The notes under the pieces were generated by a model. The model ran no database searches. It saw only the letters and a list, made by a program, of their open reading frames with translations, and had not been told where the DNA came from. The translations under genes were made by a program, and so were the position numbers. DNA of 55,547 bases from Gemmatimonadota bacterium (GTDB taxonomy: Bacteria; Latescibacterota; UBA2968; UBA8231): NCBI GenBank assembly GCA_028875335.1, contig JAPPEF010000090.1:1-55547 (forward strand), given 5' to 3'. Below are positions 43,716 to 51,613 of this stretch, piece by piece; position 1 is the first letter of the stretch, and each line of letters opens with the position of its first letter.

Positions 43716-44009
43716 GGCCAGACCGTATTCGATGTCGGGGCCACGGGTTTCCACGCTGGAGAGAGCAATACCCTCAATCCAGAGGCCGATTTCGAGTCCC
43801 CGCCCGCCAGCGACGTCGAGTACTATGCGGACCACAGCTATAAGGACGGCCTTGAGCAGACTGCCTCGGTCCAGGAGGCGAGCGCTGAGTCCGGCGAAAG
43901 TTCGTCGTGGCTGGATTTTGGCGGCGACAGCAGCGACAGTGGCGACAGTGGAGCGTCCTGCAGCTCGTGTAGTAGTTGCAGTAGTTGCAGTTCGTGCGGC
44001 GGCATCTGA
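43716..44009 (+). pseudogene. in-frame continuation after the amber codon, with Cys-rich tail
   Basis: 97 codons in the frame of the previous gene, ending TGA at 44007-44009. The translation is acidic (GQTVFDVGATGFHAGES ... DSSDSGDSG) and closes with CSSCSSCSSCSSCGG. No ATG, GTG or TTG occurs in frame, so it cannot start on its own. Either the TAG is a nonsense mutation (for example from CAG), a read-through site, or a sequencing error. Such repeated Cys-Ser-Ser-Cys tails are unlikely to arise by chance. Confidence 0.7.
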
Positions 44010-44078
44010 GGAGGGTAAGACAGATGAGATCGGCCGGCACCATCCTCCGGACGTGACCGCTCCGCGAAAACGAGTAGC

Positions 44079-45275
44079 TCACAGACGGTCTTCCCTTTTC
44101 AGGGTCTCGGGCACCCCCAACCACAAAGAGAGGGCCGCGGCTAGGCCAATGCCTGCGGCTGCCAATGGAGTTTCGGTCAGGCCGACCCAATCGGCGATAT
44201 GGCCCATGGCCAAGGGGCTGCCCGCCCCGCCCAGATCGCCGACAAAGCGCCACAGCCCCAAAAACACCCCCCGCCCATCGTCCGGGGCCAGATCCGCGCC
44301 CAGAGTCATCATGGTCCCCGACCCTATGCCGTTGCCCAGGCCCACTACCACTAGGGCCAGGAGCAGGCCCGAAAAATCCTGCGCCAGAGGAATGGCGGCC
44401 ATGCCCATACTCTGGACGAAAAAACTGGGCACCGAGGCGTACTTGCGTCCCCAGTGGTCCATGATCATGCCCGCCGGATAGAACATGAGCATGTCCACGG
44501 CCGCGGCAATCGCTATGATCACCCCCACCTCCTCGACCCCCAAACCGAGGACATCGGCAGCGTAGAGCGGCGCGATGACCATGCGGGCCGTGCGCACCAT
44601 TTGGGCGCACAACTGGGCTGAGCCGGCAGTGAGCAGGATGCGGTAGTGGCCGCGCACAACATCGCCGACCCGTCCTCTGGACCGGTGGCTTGCTCCCGGG
44701 GAAGCCCCGAGGTCCTCCACCCAGAGCAAGACCGCCAGCAAAGCTACCACCGCCAATATCCCGTACAACAGGAAGGTGGCCCGAAAGCCGTACGCCCCGG
44801 CCGCCAAGCCGCCAAGCAGCGGTCCGGCAAAGTAGCCGATGCGTCCTATGCCCCCGAACACGGCAATGGCCCGTCCCCGGAGTGCTGGCCGAATGGCCCC
44901 GGCCAGGTACGTATGGCGCGAAATATTCCACAGGGCCGTACCGATTCCCGACACCAGGCGGCAGGCACTCACTTGCCACAGATCAGTGGCCACCAGCAGG
45001 CCGAAAATCCCCGCTAGGACGCAGCCCACCCCCAACAGCATGGCGCGCTTTTCGCCCACCCGCCGCACCACCACTCCCGCGGGCACATCGCCCAGCAAAG
45101 TGCCGATCCCGTCCGCGGCCAGAACCACGCCGACCAGACTGTACGATACCTCGAAAGAGCGGGCGAATAAAGGCAGGACGGGCAATAGCAGGCCCCGGCA
45201 GACCGACAGGATCAGGGCCGGCGCGTACACTGACAAAAATAAGTTTACTACCACCTCCTGTTTCTGCTTCGACAC
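44079..45275 (-). CDS. MFS transporter
   Basis: 398 residues with about 12 membrane segments. Starts LSVCRGLLLPVLPLFARSF, has the first-loop motif DVPAGVVVRRVGEKRAM, the fifth-segment GIGRIGYFAGPLLGG and a second-half loop MIMDHWGRKYASV. The GTG 45275 start is weakly supported; a strong AGGAGGTG lies 27 bases inside, so the true start may be one of the later TTG or GTG codons. Substrate unknown. Convergent with the Cys-tail gene. Confidence 0.87.
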   Translation of the reverse strand: MSKQKQEVVVNLFLSVYAPALILSVCRGLLLPVLPLFARSFEVSYSLVGVVLAADGIGTLLGDVPAGVVVRRVGEKRAMLLGVGCVLAGIFGLLVATDLWQVSACRLVSGIGTALWNISRHTYLAGAIRPALRGRAIAVFGGIGRIGYFAGPLLGGLAAGAYGFRATFLLYGILAVVALLAVLLWVEDLGASPGASHRSRGRVGDVVRGHYRILLTAGSAQLCAQMVRTARMVIAPLYAADVLGLGVEEVGVIIAIAAAVDMLMFYPAGMIMDHWGRKYASVPSFFVQSMGMAAIPLAQDFSGLLLALVVVGLGNGIGSGTMMTLGADLAPDDGRGVFLGLWRFVGDLGGAGSPLAMGHIADWVGLTETPLAAAGIGLAAALSLWLGVPETLKREDRL

Positions 45276-45303
45276 TTTGTCAATCCTCTTACCAAATGGC
45301 CTT

Positions 45304-45340
45304 TAGACCGCAAAACCCAAGACTTGAGTTTTGCGGTCTA
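45304..45340. repeat. 37-bp near-perfect palindrome in a divergent intergenic region
   Basis: Left half TAGACCGCAAAACCCAAG and right half CTTGAGTTTTGCGGTCTA around one central A; 17 of 18 positions pair. Genes diverge on both sides, so it is not a terminator of either. Operator, cruciform or recombination-related site are possible. Confidence 0.85.
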
Positions 45341-45350
45341 GCAGAAGAAA

Positions 45351-45387
45351 TTACTTCACAGATGGGAAGTGACAAAACTCGCGGGCT
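45351..45387. repeat. direct repeat copy 2, remnant of gdhA 3' end
   Basis: Matches 42401-42437 at 32 of 37 bases. Read in the gdhA frame it gives NYFTDGK stop, compared with DYFTDGQ stop in gdhA, and retains the ATG-GGN-AGT-GAC-AAR start of the GRDP-like gene, which stops after 11 codons. A remnant, not a gene. Confidence 0.75.
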
Positions 45388-45428
45388 TAGGGGTTAAAAG
45401 GCTGAGCGACTGAACTATTCTAAACCTT

Positions 45429-47831
45429 ATGTTATACAGAGTTCGCCACTACTTCCTGATAGTCCTGATAGTCCTCATCGGCCTCGTCGGTAGTGTCTGG
45501 GCGCAACCCGATCCAGTGCATACGCTCAGCGGCTATGTCGAAGATGCTGCCAGCGGCGAGAAGCTGATCGGTGCCGTCTTGTACGAACCTACTTTGCAGA
45601 AGGGGGCCACGACCAACCGCTACGGCTTTTTCAGCCTGACCCTGCCGGAGGGGCCGCTGCAGGTGGTCGTCTTCCACATCGGCTATCAGAGCGATACCCT
45701 CGCCACCCAGTTCGACCAAGACCGCCAGCTAAAGATCGCCCTTCAGCCCACTCCCCTAGAAATGGGTGCCGTGCAAGTGGAGGCCGAGCGGCTCGATCCG
45801 ATCCAAGAACAAAGCCAGATGAGCGTGGTGCAGGTGCCGATCCGGCAAATCAAAAATGCGCCTGTCCTCATGGGCGAAGTCGATGTACTCAAGACGCTGC
45901 AACTTTTGCCCGGAGTCCAGTCCGGGGCCGAGGGCATGAGCGGCTTGTACGTGCGTGGTGGTAGCCCAGATCAGAATCTGATTCTACTCGATGGTGCTCC
46001 GGTGTACAACGCCTCGCATTTGTTCGGCTTCTTCTCGGTTTTCAATGCCAATGCCATCAAGAACGTGCAACTGACCAAAGCCGGATTCCCGGCGCGCTAC
46101 GGCGGTCGCCTCTCGTCGGTGCTAGAAGTCGATATGAAAGACGGCAATATGAAGACTTTTGAAGGCGAAGGCTCCGTCGGCTTGATCGCCTCTCAGGTAA
46201 CCTTGCAAGGGCCGCTGCGCAAAGACCGGACTTCGTTTATTGTCTCGGCCCGACGCACCTATATCGATCTTCTGATTCGCCCCTTTCTCCCCAGTGACGA
46301 GAAGGGCGGCTACCACTTCTACGATCTCAATGCCAAACTCAACCACATCTTCTCGCCCGACAGCCGGGTCTTCCTGAGCCTGTACAGCGGAGACGACCGC
46401 TTCTGGAACGATGTAAAATACGAGGACATCGGAAACAACTACCGCGAGAAAGATGCCATCGCGGCGAATTTTGGCTGGGGCAATATAACCTCCACCCTGC
46501 GCTGGAACTACCTGTTCAGCAGCCAACTCTTTGGCAACCTGACCGCTATCTACAGTCGCTACCAGCTCTCCACCGCCGTTGACGACCGCTCCACTATAAC
46601 CATAGACGGAGAACGGGAGACCGATACCTTGCGGCTGCGCTATCGGTCGGGGATCCGAGACTGGGGTGCAAAGCTGGACTTCGACTACATTCCCAACCCC
46701 GCTCACTACATCCGCTTTGGCGGGAGCGGCACCTTGCACACCTACAGCCCCGGAGCAGCACAGATCAAAATCAATCCGGCCGACGGTGCTCCTGAGGATA
46801 CCACCCTTGCCGCCCAGATCACCGATGCGCTGGAGTACAGCCTGTACGGCGAGGACGATGTTCATCTCACTGACCACCTGAAGGCCAACGTGGGGCTGCA
46901 CACCTCCGGCTTCCTCGTCAACGACGAGTTCTACACCTCCTTGCAGCCCCGAATTTCGATGCGCTATCTGCTGCCAGCAGACTGGGCGGTGAAAGCCTCT
47001 TATGCCCTGATGCGCCAGTACATTCACCTGCTCTCCAACAGCACGGTCGGCTTGCCGACCGACTTGTGGCTGCCGGCTACTGAGCGCGTGCGTCCCCAAA
47101 GGTCGCGGCAATTCGGCTTGGGACTGGCACGGCAGTTCAAAGACCAGTACGAATTTAGTCTGGAGGGGTACTACAAAACCATGACCAACCTGATTGAGTA
47201 TCGGGAAGGCGCGAACTTTCTGGTCGGCTTTGGCGAGAGCGAAGACTGGCAGGACAAGGTGGAAATAGGGCGGGGATGGTCGTACGGCACTGAACTATTC
47301 GTGCAGAAGAAGCGCGGGCGCACCACCGGCTGGATCGGCTATACTCTGTCTTGGACCAAGCGGCGTTTCGAGGGGCTGAACCAAGGGCGCACCTTCCCCT
47401 ATCGCTACGACCGCCGGCACGACCTCGCGTTGGTCCTCGCTCACCAACTAACGCCATCCACCAACTTCTCCCTCACTTGGGTGTACGGAACCGGCAATGC
47501 CGCCACCCTTCCGGTCGCCCGTTACTACGACTACCGTCAAAGTTTCGGAGAGCATCGCAGGACACTTCATTACCTACCCTACGTAACCGTGGTCTATGGA
47601 GAGCGCAACGATTATCGCATGTCCGCCTTCCACCATCTCGATTTAGGTTTTAACTTTGGCGACAAACACGGCTTCGGCCTCGGGGTGTACAACGCGTACA
47701 ATCGCAAGAATCCCTTTTTCATCTACTTTGAAGACAACTACGACCCCGATAACAACGCCAGACAGATCCGCGCCAAGCAGGTGAGCCTTTTCCCATTCCT
47801 TCCTTGGATCAACTACCGGTTCAAGTTTTGA
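45429..47831 (+). CDS. TonB-dependent outer-membrane receptor with carboxypeptidase-like N-terminal domain
   Basis: 800 residues. Signal peptide (IVLIGLVGSVWA), carboxypeptidase-regulatory-like domain about 30-115 (LSGYVEDAASGEKLIGAVL), plug about 125-235 (GVQSGAEGMSGLYVRGGSPD, LLDGAPVYN), then a long barrel ending in a terminal aromatic (INYRFKF). Imports a substrate across the outer membrane with TonB energy. This CarboxypepD_reg plus plug layout is typical of Bacteroidota-like FCB bacteria. A DUF4249 lipoprotein starts 17 bases downstream, the usual partner in that group. Confidence 0.92.
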   Translation: MLYRVRHYFLIVLIVLIGLVGSVWAQPDPVHTLSGYVEDAASGEKLIGAVLYEPTLQKGATTNRYGFFSLTLPEGPLQVVVFHIGYQSDTLATQFDQDRQLKIALQPTPLEMGAVQVEAERLDPIQEQSQMSVVQVPIRQIKNAPVLMGEVDVLKTLQLLPGVQSGAEGMSGLYVRGGSPDQNLILLDGAPVYNASHLFGFFSVFNANAIKNVQLTKAGFPARYGGRLSSVLEVDMKDGNMKTFEGEGSVGLIASQVTLQGPLRKDRTSFIVSARRTYIDLLIRPFLPSDEKGGYHFYDLNAKLNHIFSPDSRVFLSLYSGDDRFWNDVKYEDIGNNYREKDAIAANFGWGNITSTLRWNYLFSSQLFGNLTAIYSRYQLSTAVDDRSTITIDGERETDTLRLRYRSGIRDWGAKLDFDYIPNPAHYIRFGGSGTLHTYSPGAAQIKINPADGAPEDTTLAAQITDALEYSLYGEDDVHLTDHLKANVGLHTSGFLVNDEFYTSLQPRISMRYLLPADWAVKASYALMRQYIHLLSNSTVGLPTDLWLPATERVRPQRSRQFGLGLARQFKDQYEFSLEGYYKTMTNLIEYREGANFLVGFGESEDWQDKVEIGRGWSYGTELFVQKKRGRTTGWIGYTLSWTKRRFEGLNQGRTFPYRYDRRHDLALVLAHQLTPSTNFSLTWVYGTGNAATLPVARYYDYRQSFGEHRRTLHYLPYVTVVYGERNDYRMSAFHHLDLGFNFGDKHGFGLGVYNAYNRKNPFFIYFEDNYDPDNNARQIRAKQVSLFPFLPWINYRFKF

Positions 47832-47848
47832 ACTCCTTGGTCCCCGCA

Positions 47849-48733
47849 ATGAAAAGCGTCCTCCGCGGCCTTCCCTTCCTCTTTGCCCTATCCGCTTGCG
47901 AGCAGGTCATCAAGCCGGACCTGCCCGAGCATACCCCGAGGCTGGTGCTCCAAGCCTTTTTTACTCCCGACAGCACTTGGGCTGCCTTTGTCGGCCGCTC
48001 TACCGGCATTCTCGAGGCCATGCCCGAGCGCGAAATGTCGGTTGCCGATGCCGAGGTGGACTTACTGACAGGAGGCCAGGTTATCGACCGACTGGAGTTT
48101 TTTCAGCGAGAAAGGGTGTACATGTGGGAAAAGGGGGCGCTGCAAACGGGGGAATCCTACTCTCTGCGGGTAGCAGCCCCCGGCTTTGCCACGATTGAGG
48201 CTACGGACGCGATTCCCACACCGGTGCCAACGGCGGTTGTGTCGTATCTCACCCATACGTCCGACCGCTCTGAATCTAGGATCAAAGGTGATATGTCAAT
48301 CAAGCTCGAAATTCAGGATCCACCCGGCGAGACGAACTACTACCAGATCCGCATGTTCACTTTTTTTCGTTCTGAGCTATACGAAGGATCGTTCACAACG
48401 CAAGACCCCTCCATCATTGCGGACAACGCCGCTGATGAGCCGTTTAACGAAAGTTTCTATACCGCACCTTTTTTCAAAGACACCCTGTTCGATGGTCAAA
48501 CCCATCAGATCGAACTGTCCGGCAACTACAATGCACCCGAGCATTCGCGTTTTTATGTCCAAGTGTTGTACACCAGCGAGACGTACTACGAGTACCTCAG
48601 AAGCTCGAGACTCCACGACTCCGCCCAAGACAATCCTTTTGCCGAACCAATAAGCGTATACAGCAACGTGGAAAACGGCTACGGCATCTTCGCCGGGTAT
48701 AGTTCGCAAACCTTTGAACTCGTGCTCGAATGA
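47849..48733 (+). CDS. DUF4249 lipoprotein
   Basis: 294 residues from ATG 47849. Lipobox LFALSAC near residue 17, then a beta-rich domain with LVLQAFFTPDSTW, ADAEVDLL, YSLRVAAPGFATIEATDAIP and YYQIRMFTFFRSELYEG, matching DUF4249. These lipoproteins accompany TonB-dependent receptors and probably assist uptake or sit on the receptor. It follows the receptor by 17 bases; the receptor substrate is unknown. Confidence 0.85.
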   Translation: MKSVLRGLPFLFALSACEQVIKPDLPEHTPRLVLQAFFTPDSTWAAFVGRSTGILEAMPEREMSVADAEVDLLTGGQVIDRLEFFQRERVYMWEKGALQTGESYSLRVAAPGFATIEATDAIPTPVPTAVVSYLTHTSDRSESRIKGDMSIKLEIQDPPGETNYYQIRMFTFFRSELYEGSFTTQDPSIIADNAADEPFNESFYTAPFFKDTLFDGQTHQIELSGNYNAPEHSRFYVQVLYTSETYYEYLRSSRLHDSAQDNPFAEPISVYSNVENGYGIFAGYSSQTFELVLE

Positions 48734-48807
48734 GCGCGAGGGCAGAGCCGATGCGGGTGGTCCCTGTATCTGCTGACAAGCGACCATAGACTTTAGCTGC
48801 CGCTGAA

Positions 48808-48836
48808 TTGACGCTAGCAGGAACGGCGGCTATATT
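48808..48836 (+). promoter_or_regulatory. sigma70-type promoter for the TIM-barrel/LarA/SDR operon
   Basis: TTGACG (48808-48813), 17-base spacer, TATATT (48831-48836), five of six in each box. Predicted start near 48843, giving a 24-base leader with AGGAG at 48857-48861 before ATG 48867. Confidence 0.75.
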
Positions 48837-48866
48837 GCGCGAGGTTCAGCAAACACAGGAGACCAC

Positions 48867-49631
48867 ATGCCTACTTCAGCGATTGGCGCCCAACTGTTCA
48901 CGGTGCGCGATTATACCAAAACCCCGGATGACATCCGCCAGACCTTCGCCAAGGTGCGAGCACTCGGCTACGAGGCCGTGCAAGCCTCGGCATTCGGAGC
49001 GATTTCGCCGGCCGAACTGGCCGCGATAAGCGAAGCCGAAGGAGTGCAGATTGCTGCCACGCACACCAGCTACCAGCGCATCTGCGACGAACCGCAAGCC
49101 GTCGTCGAGGAGCACCAGATGTGGGGGTGCCGCCACGTGGCCATCGGCGGCTTGCCCCAGGAATACCGCAACCGCGAGGGGTTTGCCCGCTTTGCAGCAG
49201 AGGCTTCGGCGGCAGCGCGTCCGCTCATCGACGCGGGCCTGACCTTTAGCTACCACAATCACAGCTTTGAGCTAGAGCGCTTCGAGGGGCGCACGGGGCT
49301 GGACATTCTCCGCGAGGAGAGCGACCCAGCCGTCTTTTCCTTTGAAATAGACACCTATTGGATCCAACACGGCGGCGGCAACCCGGTCTCGTGGTTGGAC
49401 AAGTTCCGCGACCGCATGCACATCGTCCATCTAAAAGACCTCAGTATGGACGGCGCTAAGCAATGCTTCGCCGAAGTAGGGGAGGGCAACTTGGAATGGG
49501 AGCCTATTCTCGCGGCCTGTAAAAGAGCACAGATCGAATGGTACTTGATCGAACAAGACACCTGCCTGGGCGACCCCTTTGACAGCTTGGGGCTGAGCCT
49601 GCGGAACCTGCGGGCCATGGGCTTGGACTAG
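48867..49631 (+). CDS. xylose-isomerase-like TIM-barrel sugar isomerase/epimerase
   Basis: 254 residues of the AP_endonuc_2 / sugar phosphate isomerase family: GAQLFTVRDY at the start, ALGYEAVQAS, TFSYHNHSFELE, FEIDTYWIQHGG, MHIVHLKD and the closing WYLIEQDTC, which carries the usual Glu and His ligands for a divalent metal. Probably isomerises or epimerises a sugar or inositol derivative. First gene of an operon with the LarA-like protein (10 bases) and an SDR (12 bases). Confidence 0.88.
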   Translation: MPTSAIGAQLFTVRDYTKTPDDIRQTFAKVRALGYEAVQASAFGAISPAELAAISEAEGVQIAATHTSYQRICDEPQAVVEEHQMWGCRHVAIGGLPQEYRNREGFARFAAEASAAARPLIDAGLTFSYHNHSFELERFEGRTGLDILREESDPAVFSFEIDTYWIQHGGGNPVSWLDKFRDRMHIVHLKDLSMDGAKQCFAEVGEGNLEWEPILAACKRAQIEWYLIEQDTCLGDPFDSLGLSLRNLRAMGLD

Positions 49632-49641
49632 GAGGAGAATC

Positions 49642-50823
49642 ATGCAGGAAATTTTCGTCCCGTGGGCCGCTTGGTACGGCAAGGCCCCGTTCAAAATGGA
49701 ATTTCCCGATCACTGGGAAGTGGCGGTTCACCACATGCGCGGTGGGCCGGACATCGGCGACGCCGGCATTCGCCAAGGACTGCAAGAGGCCATCGGCGCT
49801 CCGCCGCTGCGCGAATTCGCCCGCGGCCGGTCTTCGGCAGCTATCTTGGTTGACGACCTCTCGCGCCCGACGCCGGCTTTTCGGCTCTTGCCCTATGTGC
49901 TTGAGGAGTTGGCTGCAGCCGGGATTGGGGCCGACGACGTAAAGATCATCTGCGCGCTGGCAGCCCACCGCCCGATGACCCGCGACGACTTAGTCAAGAA
50001 GGTCGGGTTGGACATCGTCGATACCATGCAGGTGCTCAACCACAATGCCTATGAGAACTTGGAATTCTTAGGCTACTCCAGCCGTGGGATACCGATTTGG
50101 GTCAACCGCGATATGACCTCGTGCGAGGTGCGCATCGCCTTGGGGATGATCACGCCGCGTGGGGGGATGTTTGGCGGCGGAGCCAAATTGCTCATCCCCG
50201 GTGCTTGTGGGCAGCAGACGATCCTGCTCAACCACCGCCACGTACACGAAAATTTTCGCGCACATCTGTCCGAGGTGGCGAAGATGGCGGGGGTCACGTA
50301 TATCGTCAATCCGCTGCTCAACGAGAACTTGGAGATCTCAGGATTAGTCGCCGGCGATACGGACGCGGCCTTTGAGCGGGGTTGCGAGTTGGGGCGCGAG
50401 CAGTACGCTACCCAAGTGCCCGACGCCTTCGACATCGGAGTGTTCAACGCCTTCCCCAAGGATACGGAACTGTGCCAAGCTGGGTTGGCCATGACGCCGT
50501 TGAGCGGCACTAAGAAAAATCCTTTCAACGAAAACTCGACCACTGTCATGTGCTCGGCTAGCCCAGAGGGGCTGGGCTGGCACTCGGTGTTGGGGCCGGG
50601 TACCGCGCTGCGGGGCAAGCCCAGCCCGCCCGCCCGGCGCACCATTTTATTTTCGCCTGGAATCAACAAGTGGGATGCAGCCTCGCTCTTTGGCGAGGGG
50701 GTTATTTTTTGCAAAACTTGGCAGGCCGTATTGAGCGAATTGGAAAACTACCACGGGGCTGACACAAAAGTGTCGGTCTTTCCGGCTGGCGCGTTGCAAC
50801 GGGCTGCCGATGCCGAGTATTAA
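49642..50823 (+). CDS. LarA-like (DUF2088) nickel-pincer racemase/epimerase family protein
   Basis: 393 residues. VDDLSRPTPAFRLLPYVLEE and ALAAHRPMTRDDLVKKVG match the LarA N-terminal domain, with Arg and His in the substrate region, and PRGGMFGGGAKLLIPGACG contains the Lys that carries the nickel-pincer cofactor in lactate racemase. LarA homologues racemise or epimerise 2-hydroxyacids, including sugar acids. No larB, larC or larE is in the window. Sits between an isomerase-like TIM barrel and an SDR, which suggests sugar-acid catabolism. Confidence 0.87.
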   Translation: MQEIFVPWAAWYGKAPFKMEFPDHWEVAVHHMRGGPDIGDAGIRQGLQEAIGAPPLREFARGRSSAAILVDDLSRPTPAFRLLPYVLEELAAAGIGADDVKIICALAAHRPMTRDDLVKKVGLDIVDTMQVLNHNAYENLEFLGYSSRGIPIWVNRDMTSCEVRIALGMITPRGGMFGGGAKLLIPGACGQQTILLNHRHVHENFRAHLSEVAKMAGVTYIVNPLLNENLEISGLVAGDTDAAFERGCELGREQYATQVPDAFDIGVFNAFPKDTELCQAGLAMTPLSGTKKNPFNENSTTVMCSASPEGLGWHSVLGPGTALRGKPSPPARRTILFSPGINKWDAASLFGEGVIFCKTWQAVLSELENYHGADTKVSVFPAGALQRAADAEY

Positions 50824-50835
50824 AGAGGAGAGAAA

Positions 50836-51612
50836 ATGCCACCGCTCGCGCGTTTTGGTCTAGAGGGCAAAGTCGTCATTGTCACGGGAGCTGGCCGGGG
50901 GATTGGCCGGACGATTGCTTTAGAATGCGCCCAGTCGGGCGCGCATATCGCTGCTGGTAGCCGCACCACGGCCGAGTTGGAAACGCTGGCTGCGGAGATT
51001 GAGGGAGGGGGTGGGACGTGTTTCCACCACCAGCTCGACGTAACGGACGTAAGCTCTATCGAGCGTTTTATGGCTGCGGTCGTCTCGCACTTTGGGCGGA
51101 TTGACGTGCTGGTCAACAACGCCGGCTACAACAAGGTTGGCAAAATCCTCGACTACGACGAGGAACTCTACGACCTGATCGTCGATGCCAATCTGAAGAA
51201 TGTGTTTTTCTGTAGCCAGATCGCCGCGCGTCAGATGATCGCCCAAGGAGGGGGGGGTAATATCATCAATATCTCTTCCCAAGCAGGCGTGGTCGGCGCG
51301 CCGGAGCGCGGCCCGTACTCGGGTGCCAAGGGCGGCGTCAATAACCTGACGCGGACTATGGCCGCGGAATGGGCCGAGTACCAGATACGGGTCAACGCGG
51401 TAGCCCCAACTGTGACCCGTTCGCCACTGGCTGAAACCGCGATGCGGGAAAGCCAAGCCTTCGCCGATGCAGTGAAGACCAAGAATCTGCTGCGCGGTGC
51501 CTTGGCCGAGCCGGAGGAAATGTCGGCACCGGTGATCTTTTTGGCCTCGGATGCCGCGTCGATGATCACCGGTCACACGCTCGTGGTGGATGGGGGATGG
51601 ACCATCGTCTAG
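50836..51612 (+). CDS. short-chain dehydrogenase/reductase
   Basis: 258 residues. Cofactor site TGAGRGIGRT, NNAGYNK, catalytic Y161 and K165 in YSGAKGG, and a final GHTLVVDGGW. It oxidises or reduces a hydroxyl or keto group with NAD(P). Together with the LarA-like and TIM-barrel enzymes 12 bases and one gene upstream it forms a three-step set typical of sugar or sugar-acid breakdown. AGAGGAGA precedes ATG 50836. Confidence 0.95.
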   Translation: MPPLARFGLEGKVVIVTGAGRGIGRTIALECAQSGAHIAAGSRTTAELETLAAEIEGGGGTCFHHQLDVTDVSSIERFMAAVVSHFGRIDVLVNNAGYNKVGKILDYDEELYDLIVDANLKNVFFCSQIAARQMIAQGGGGNIINISSQAGVVGAPERGPYSGAKGGVNNLTRTMAAEWAEYQIRVNAVAPTVTRSPLAETAMRESQAFADAVKTKNLLRGALAEPEEMSAPVIFLASDAASMITGHTLVVDGGWTIV

Positions 51613-51613
51613 C

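Noticed and set aside
43774..44979. 401-codon minus-strand frame
   Set aside because: It overlaps the real MFS gene (44079-45275) in another frame; its translation is Gly/Arg/Pro-rich low-complexity without membrane segments, and it also covers the Cys-tail region on the opposite strand.
45304..45340. Palindrome as intrinsic terminator
   Set aside because: Both flanking genes are transcribed away from it and no T run follows on either strand.
46122..47111. 329-codon antisense frame in the TonB receptor gene
   Set aside because: Shadow frame; the receptor barrel is continuous on the plus strand.
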